A stretch of 35,994 bases of DNA from Saccoglossus kowalevskii (Eukaryota; Hemichordata; Enteropneusta; Harrimaniidae). The translations under genes were made by a program, and so were the position numbers. The stretch lies in assembly GCF_000003605.2 (NCBI RefSeq), contig NW_003138320.1:1-35994 (forward strand), given 5' to 3'. The notes beneath the pieces were generated by a model. It worked only from the letters and a program-made list of their open reading frames with translations. It searched no databases and had not been told where the DNA came from. Below are positions 31,434-35,994 of the stretch, piece by piece. How positions within the stretch are numbered: position 1 is the stretch's first letter; every line of letters starts with the position of its first letter.

Positions 31434-31992
31434 TGTCATTACGTGGTAGGCATTCGCCATCACATGATAAGCATTCACAGTTACATGATAGACATTCACC
31501 ATTACATGGTAGGCATTCAACAGGACATGATAGGCATTCGCAATCACATGATAAGCATTCACAATTGCATAGTAGGCATTCAACAGGACCTGATATGCAT
31601 TTGTCACAGCATGATATGCATTCACGACAAGATAGGTATTCGTTAAAGCGTGATAGGCATTCACCATTACATAATAGAATCACCATTACATGATAGGCAT
31701 TCAACATTACATAATAAGCATTCACCATTACATAATAAGCATTCACCATTACATGGTGGGCATTCACCATTACATGGTGGGCATTCACTATCACATAAGC
31801 ATTCACCATTACATAATAAGCATTTACATTACATGACATGCATTCACGACAAGATAGGTATTCGTCACAACGTGATAGGCATTCACAATTACATGATAGG
31901 CATGCGCTTCATCATGATAGGCATTCACCATTACATCATAGACATTCATCATTACATGACAGGGATTCACCATTACATGATAGGCATTCACC
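31434..31992 (+). repeat. 21-bp minisatellite array, forward orientation
   Basis: About 26 degenerate copies of a 21-bp unit with core CATTACATGATAGGCATTC. A larger period is visible: the variant GCATTCACGACAAGATAGG occurs at about 31618 and 31840, 222 bp apart. It has open frames on both strands because 21 is divisible by three; these are not taken as genes. Confidence 0.95.
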
Positions 31993-34980
31993 GTTTATAT
32001 GGAAACTATATACTATTTATGAAACACATTTTTTCACCATTCAGCCGATTACTGCAAAGAATTATATTATTTTCAATGACGAAAACAAACGTGTATCATA
32101 TTTTATATTGGATTATTATTCATAGAAGAATATAAATTGACGCATTCAACACAAAGCAAATAAAGCGACTTTTTAATGCTTTGAAATAGCAATGGACAAT
32201 ATACCAATATATAGTATATTATACGCAACTACATAAATGAACCACACAATATTCACGTTTTTATATTAAAATAGTCACGTGTTCTCAGTTTGTTTCTGTA
32301 ATTGCGTCATTTTCATTATATATGAGAACAATGCCCTACGTCAGAGAATAGTTAATATTTTGAAAGCCCAATATAGCTACATCGATTTTGTGACAATCAG
32401 GTGACAATCATAAAACGTGAATAAATGAAGCGAACCACCTTGTTTAAAGAATTCCTGCCAGATTATTTCTTTCACAAGTTTTTATTACAATTTTCCAATG
32501 TACTTTCTGCACAATGGTGGCTAAAGGTTTGAATACGAGCACTGTTTGATATTTTCCATTCTAAAACAAAACAAAACAATGTAATTATATTGATTACAGA
32601 AAACGTTCGAATCCGCCGAATTGCTGTGAACTAGTCAACGAACTATGTTTCTTGCTATCCCCTTCCCCTCACGGTAATGCGGTCTGCAGAACACCGGTTT
32701 CTAGATTGTGAGCTAAAATTAACATTTCAGTACACGTCGGACGTAAATTTGATATGCGGAAAATTCTGCGTTTTGGAGTGTTTTTGCTGCATTGTCCGAA
32801 GGTATAACGAAATCCGCGCTAGTCCGGATTTCCGGCTAGTCTGCATCATGAAGAATCTTGAGGCCACGAATGACACAACTCACATTTGTTAAATCAGTAC
32901 TTTATATTGTTTCGCCTTGCACGTTGAAAATATAGCTACCTTTAGTTTGTTAGTATTTATATTACAGCTGCTAAACACAAATGTCATAATTAGGTAATGA
33001 AATTAACATGCCATCATGATGTCTTTAATAATATGACGTCTTATTTGCATGCCAAATTAAAATTGTTATAAACCTCCTTTTGGCATTTATAATTATATTG
33101 ACAACATTGTTTTTTTTATTCATATATAGTGTTAATATAACTATGATTTTCTGTTGTGCACGTATACACTCTAATGTATTTTAAAAACTTAACCTCTCTT
33201 TCGAAAAAAACAACTTTTTAGCTGCTATGATATATATGTAAAATGTAATTTATAATTCATTTCTTACAAGGAATGTGCTTATCTAACATCGTAGTGTTAC
33301 GTAGTTTTCGACAAAAATTCCAAATAAGTTTTCCAATAATAAAACAAGAAAGCTACTGTAATTTATACAGAATTGGTTTCTATTTCGCTTTTTAATTTGT
33401 TTAAAATATCCAAGTCAGATGACCGACTGGCAGTAGATATGTTTTGCTTTTAAAAACATAAATACATGTTGAATTTTAGTAAATATGTTCTAACATGGTG
33501 TCTAACAGTAAATATGTCATTATATCGATAACATTACTTACTTATACTTACGGTTAGTAATATATATACTATCACCATAACAATATAACTAATAGTGTGA
33601 CACATTTTATCAGGCAGCAGCAATTTCCGCTGCTTTGAATAGAAATAGTTTATAAATACTTATGATACACGGCGTAATATGATACAAAAAATTGTCTACA
33701 CCTCTGCATCATGGTACCAATATATTGGAGTATGCACTCTCTATGTAAAGTGGAGCTTTCCGCACACGTCGCCTGCACCACGTGACTTATGCATTATGAA
33801 GTGTGAACTATGAAGTGCAAAGACCTTCCCGGTTTTCCACATGACATCAAAATTTCATGGTTTATCGTTTTTAATTTTTTTATTTGTTTATATACTATCA
33901 TAAAGTTAAACACTTGCGCAATAGATTTCTTTTTCAAATCATTGATTGAAGTAATTGTATTATTTATGTTCGGTCTCGTGGACCTTCGGTCTCGTGAACC
34001 TTCGGACAACCGGCGTAAATCAGGTAAATTCGGGAGGAAGGTACCCGGATGTGGGCAGACATACAAAAATGTCAGGCGGTCGACATAGGAATATGTCTAC
34101 CTGTAATGTGCGAATTTGGCTGTCATGGTCATGAGGAATAATAAAATATGTTGTTCTATTAATAAATATCCAACGTTAAATATAGAATTTTTGTTTCTTC
34201 ATTCAAAATAATTCAACTCAATGCAGTGAATGAATGATGTGTTTCATAAATAGTATAATAGTTTCCATATGCTTTCAAAAACAGAAATGTTTAATTTTAT
34301 TTCAAAATTATAAAGCATAGATTTAGCTATACCTAATATTAGTAAGTAAATTTTCAAATTATGTTTTTTACTGATATGTACTTCAACCAGCCATTCATCG
34401 TGTTTTTCAACTATAAATGTCACCTATAAATATGAATTTAATTATTCAAAGCATCGAAACTTCCAAAGAAACTAATTACTATAATGACAGCTTCTTTGTG
34501 TTCATTACACTACAATGTTATTCAACATATTACGGATGTCAACATTCAACTAATTCGATTGGCGTTTCAATTAATTAATATTTGTCACACTCATTAATCA
34601 CTTACAATCCTGTATTGAATACAAGTGATTAATATACATAATAAAACAGATGGAAAGTTTATATTCTAGACAATATTAGCAGTTATTAGCAAAGCATAAT
34701 AAATATTGGCATTTGAAGGCCAGCTGCTACATCATTCCAAATACAGGGGAAATCGTCGTTCAAAAACCTTGTGTTTGTTATTAGCTGTATATTAGTTCAG
34801 ATGCCGTGTGTATATATTCCGGATATTCATTTCATAATCTCAAACTTTAGGTTTTTGTTTCTCAATTTCGGTCTCGTGGCCCTTCCGTTTCCTGGAACTT
34901 CCGACAACTGTAATTGTGAATTCCTAACACGTGGTTTCTAGACTAATCATTCTTTCGTATGTTAAAAATTACCATCGAGC
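31993..34980. other. 3.0-kb AT-rich spacer between inverted minisatellite blocks
   Basis: No exon of the receptor gene and no transposase or reverse-transcriptase-like frame recognised. Two related segments, CGGTCTCGTGGACCTTCGG at about 33971 and CGGTCTCGTGGCCCTTCCG at about 34869, lie in direct orientation near its right end. Presumed to be intronic to the receptor gene. Confidence 0.55.
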
Positions 34981-35994
34981 GCCTGTTATGTCGTGGTGAA
35001 TGCCTATTATGTAACGGTGAATGCCTTTCATGTAATGATGAATGTCTATGATGTAATGGTGAATGCCTATCATGTGATGGTGAATGCCTATCATGTAATG
35101 TTGAATGCCTATCATGTTATGGTGAATGCCTATCATGTGATGGTGAATGCATATCATGTAATGGTGAATGCCTATCATGTGATGGTGAATGCATATCATG
35201 TAATGTTAAATGCCTATCACGTAATGGTGAATGCCTATCATGTAATGTTGAATGCCTATCATGTTATGGTGAATGCCTATCATGTGATGGTGAATGCATA
35301 TCATGTAATGGTGAATGCCTATCATGTGATGGTGAATGCATATCATGTAATGTTGAATGCCTACAATGTGATGGTGAATGCATATCATGTAATGGTGAAT
35401 GCCTATCATATGATGGTGAATGCCTACCATGTAATGATGAATGCCTATCATGTAATGGTGAATGCCTATCATGTAATGGTGAATTCCTATCATGTAATGG
35501 CGAATGCCTACAATGTGATGGTGAATGCCTATCATGTAATGGTGAATGCCTATCTTGTAATGGTGAATGCATATCATGTAATGTTTAATGCCTAACATGT
35601 TATGGTGAATGCCTATCATGTAATGTTAAATGACTGTCATGTAATGTTGAATGCATATCATCTAATGTCGAATGCCTATCATGTAATGTTGAATGCCTAT
35701 CATGTTATGTTGAATGTCTGTCTTGTAATGGTGAATGCCTATCATGTAATGTTAAATGCCTATCATGTAATGTTAAATGCCTATCATGTAATGTTAAATG
35801 CCTATCATGTAATGTTAAATGCCTATCTTGTAATGGTGAATGGCTATCATGTAATGGTGAATGCCTATCATGTAATGTTAAATGCCTATCATGTAATGTT
35901 AAATGCCTATCTTGTAATGGTGAATGGCTATCATGTTATGTTGAATGCATGTCATGTAATGTTGAATGCATATCATCTAATGTTGAATGCCTAT
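34981..35994 (-). repeat. 21-bp minisatellite array, inverted orientation, continues past window
   Basis: About 48 copies of the same unit as 31434-31992 but reverse-complemented (core GAATGCCTATCATGTAATG). A higher-order period of 147 bp (seven units) is seen between about 35100 and 35247, and one of 84 bp (four units) between 35821 and 35905. The array runs off the window end. Confidence 0.95.

Noticed and set aside
31434-31992. CRISPR-like array
   Set aside because: The repeats are contiguous 21-bp units without unique spacers, in an intron-rich animal locus.
34993-35595. 200-codon ORF of repeated MVNAYHV heptapeptides, with matching ORFs on the other strand and at 31280-32135
   Set aside because: The 21-bp minisatellite period equals seven codons, so any stop-free unit gives long ORFs in several frames on both strands. 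There is no non-repeat coding context.

Overview
The window is animal nuclear DNA. It is AT-rich and intron-rich, with short phase-1 exons that each encode one extracellular cysteine-rich module. Domain content (calcium-binding EGF, VWC, WAP, lustrin-type cysteine-rich and mucin/CILP-type WxxW domains, plus the start of a GABA-B-like receptor) suggests a marine invertebrate, perhaps an invertebrate deuterostome such as a hemichordate. That assignment is an inference and is weak.

Most of the window (821-27278, + strand) is one gene, which I reconstructed from 31 exons. They begin with a signal-peptide exon and end with an in-frame stop. Intron phases agree at every junction and the exon lengths sum to 4572 nt (1523 residues plus stop). 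Predicted order: signal peptide; lustrin-like Cys-rich domain (exon 2); split VWC; six EGF domains; Cys-rich domain; eight EGF domains; Cys-rich domain; split VWC; lustrin; WxxW; split VWC; lustrin; WxxW; WxxW; WAP plus C-terminal VWC. The product should be a secreted matrix, mucus or cuticle-like adhesive glycoprotein.

The middle of the gene is a recent tandem duplication: copy A about 8827-12942, copy B about 12944-17968. Its left breakpoint lies inside a 556-bp MITE-like element. Copy B carries two EGF2-EGF3 pairs and copy A carries one. The A pair looks like a collapse hybrid, with 5' sequence like pair 1 of B and 3' sequence like pair 2. Differences between the copied Cys-rich exons are all amino-acid-changing by eye.

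From 27279 to 30837 there is apparent intergenic DNA, including a questionable minus-strand ORF with a GPCR-like TM6-TM7 signature. At 30838-31095 (+) is the first coding exon of a GABA-B-type family C receptor, ending in a phase-0 donor. I could not find its further exons before the window ends.

The right end is dominated by a 21-bp minisatellite in two blocks of opposite orientation (31434-31992 and 34981 to the window end). They flank about 3 kb of AT-rich DNA, a layout like a foldback element. Long ORFs inside these arrays are artefacts of a 21-nt (7-codon) period.
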